This document shows positions 5,054 through 5,728 of a stretch of DNA of 5,728 nt, in pieces; position 1 is the first letter of the stretch; every line of letters begins with the position of its first letter. Source of the stretch: an uncultured Opitutaceae bacterium (GTDB taxonomy: Bacteria > Verrucomicrobiota > Verrucomicrobiae > Opitutales > Opitutaceae); NCBI GenBank assembly GCA_946482625.1, contig CAMLSH010000268.1:1-5728 (forward strand), written 5' to 3'. The position numbers and the translations under genes were made by a program. Under the pieces are notes generated by a model. It was given only the letters and a program-made list of their open reading frames with translations, did no database searches and had not been told where the DNA came from.

Positions 5054-5728
5054 TCATTCGACAGTGAACCACTGGACTTCGACGCGGCGGTTTTTTTCGG
5101 GGTCGGGGCCGGCGGGTTCTTCCCAGCCGCGGCCGATGGTTTCGAGGCGGGCAGGTTCTACTTTGAGGCGCTCGATCAACACGCGGCGGATTTCGCCGGC
5201 GCGGTTTTTGGAAAGCTCCATCGATTTGAGGGCCATCTGGCGAACGAAGGTGTCGCCGCCTTGTTTGCGAAAAGTTTCGATGAGCGCGTTGTCCACGTGG
5301 CCACGGAGGAGGATGGTCGAGCCGGGGCTGACCTGGAGGAGGCGGCGGATTGAATCTAGGTTGGTGAGGTTGTCCTGGCTCGTGAGGTCGAGTTTGTAGG
5401 AGTTGGGCTCGAAGAGGAATCGGATGTCTTTGCTGAGGAGCGGATCGCGTTCGAGGGCGCCGCCGGCGGAACTGCGGATCGGGGCGAGGGTGATTTGTTG
5501 TCCGGCGAACGCGCCGGCGGTTTTGAGGGCTTCGAGGTGTTGCGGGGCCATGTAGCGATCGGCGTCCACGGGCTGGTCGATGAGCGAGCCGTAGGCGAGA
5601 ATCGCGGACGAGTAGATGCCACTGAAGCTGCCGGCGGCGTCGATCGCGCCGGAGTAAAACGCGAGATTTTCGGGGAGGTTGGAGAAGTGGACTTTGGCGA
5701 GCTCGGCCTGGGTGTCGGCGCGGTCCCA
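5054..5728 (-). CDS. Substrate-binding domain fused to C-terminal OmpA domain (5' end missing)
   Basis: The frame is open from the TGA at 5054-5056 to the window edge, so only the last 224 residues are seen and the start lies outside. Residues 1-80 of this part ('VHFSNLPENLAFYSGAID', 'FSGIYSSAILAYG', 'QHLEALKTAGAF') resemble the last lobe of ABC-type periplasmic substrate-binding proteins of the phosphate/NMT1-like group. Residues about 101-224 are an OmpA peptidoglycan-binding domain: 'FLFEPNSYKLD', 'ILLRGHVDN' with the ligand-binding Asp146, 'LSKNRAGEIRRVL' with Arg176, and the closing 'EKNRRVEVQWF'. A stretch of about 20 residues between GHVDN and LSKNRA is longer than in typical OmpA domains. 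The protein should be periplasmic and anchored to peptidoglycan by its C-terminus, binding a small ligand or another protein with its N-terminal part rather than feeding a nearby transporter: no ABC permease is visible. A strong terminator follows. Proteins with this fusion are annotated in other bacteria as phosphate ABC transporter substrate-binding/OmpA family proteins; the ligand is not established here. Confidence 0.88.
   Translation of the reverse strand, partial: WDRADTQAELAKVHFSNLPENLAFYSGAIDAAGSFSGIYSSAILAYGSLIDQPVDADRYMAPQHLEALKTAGAFAGQQITLAPIRSSAGGALERDPLLSKDIRFLFEPNSYKLDLTSQDNLTNLDSIRRLLQVSPGSTILLRGHVDNALIETFRKQGGDTFVRQMALKSMELSKNRAGEIRRVLIERLKVEPARLETIGRGWEEPAGPDPEKNRRVEVQWFTVE

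Overview
This is GC-rich chromosomal DNA from a bacterium, most likely a member of the Verrucomicrobiota and perhaps the Opitutaceae. That placement is inferred from three things: the style of the LacI-type regulator (an 'AGVSKNTVSLALR' recognition region), an open reading frame joining an ABC-type substrate-binding domain to an OmpA domain, and intergenic DNA full of short repeats and hairpins. Start codons lack obvious Shine-Dalgarno sequences, which fits that group. No rRNA, tRNA, CRISPR array, transposase or phage gene is visible.

Layout: one gene on the + strand, a LacI-family regulator (24-1076), runs towards a block of four genes that are all on the - strand. In transcription order (right to left) the block holds: (1) the 3' part of a substrate-binding/OmpA fusion protein (5054-5728, start outside the window), closed by a clear intrinsic terminator (4994-5022); (2) a small exported protein of unknown function (4411-4938); (3) an inner-membrane hairpin protein with a long cytoplasmic coiled coil (3406-4338), probably starting at TTG; (4) a two-part AAA+ ATPase (1259-3091) with a degenerate N-terminal AAA-like half and an intact Walker A/B C-terminal half.

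How they may work together (inference): the four - strand products would sit at successive levels of the envelope. One is a ligand-binding, peptidoglycan-attached periplasmic protein, one a small periplasmic protein, one an inner-membrane protein with a cytosolic coiled coil, and one a cytosolic AAA+ motor. This could be a trans-envelope module, but the terminator after gene 1 and a 314-base gap before gene 4 mean a single operon is not shown. The LacI regulator is convergent and probably unrelated.

The non-coding DNA is unusually structured. Two 31-base elements (1186-1216 and 3369-3399) share a fixed CCACCTCGGA tail behind a hairpin whose arms differ by compensatory changes; each lies just beyond the 3' end of a - strand gene. 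Several short seven-base tandem repeats lie at gene ends (1079-1107, 3236-3249, 3410-3423, and a looser one at about 3092-3130). A perfect 12-bp hairpin overlaps the LacI stop codon and a perfect 9-bp hairpin lies upstream of the AAA gene.
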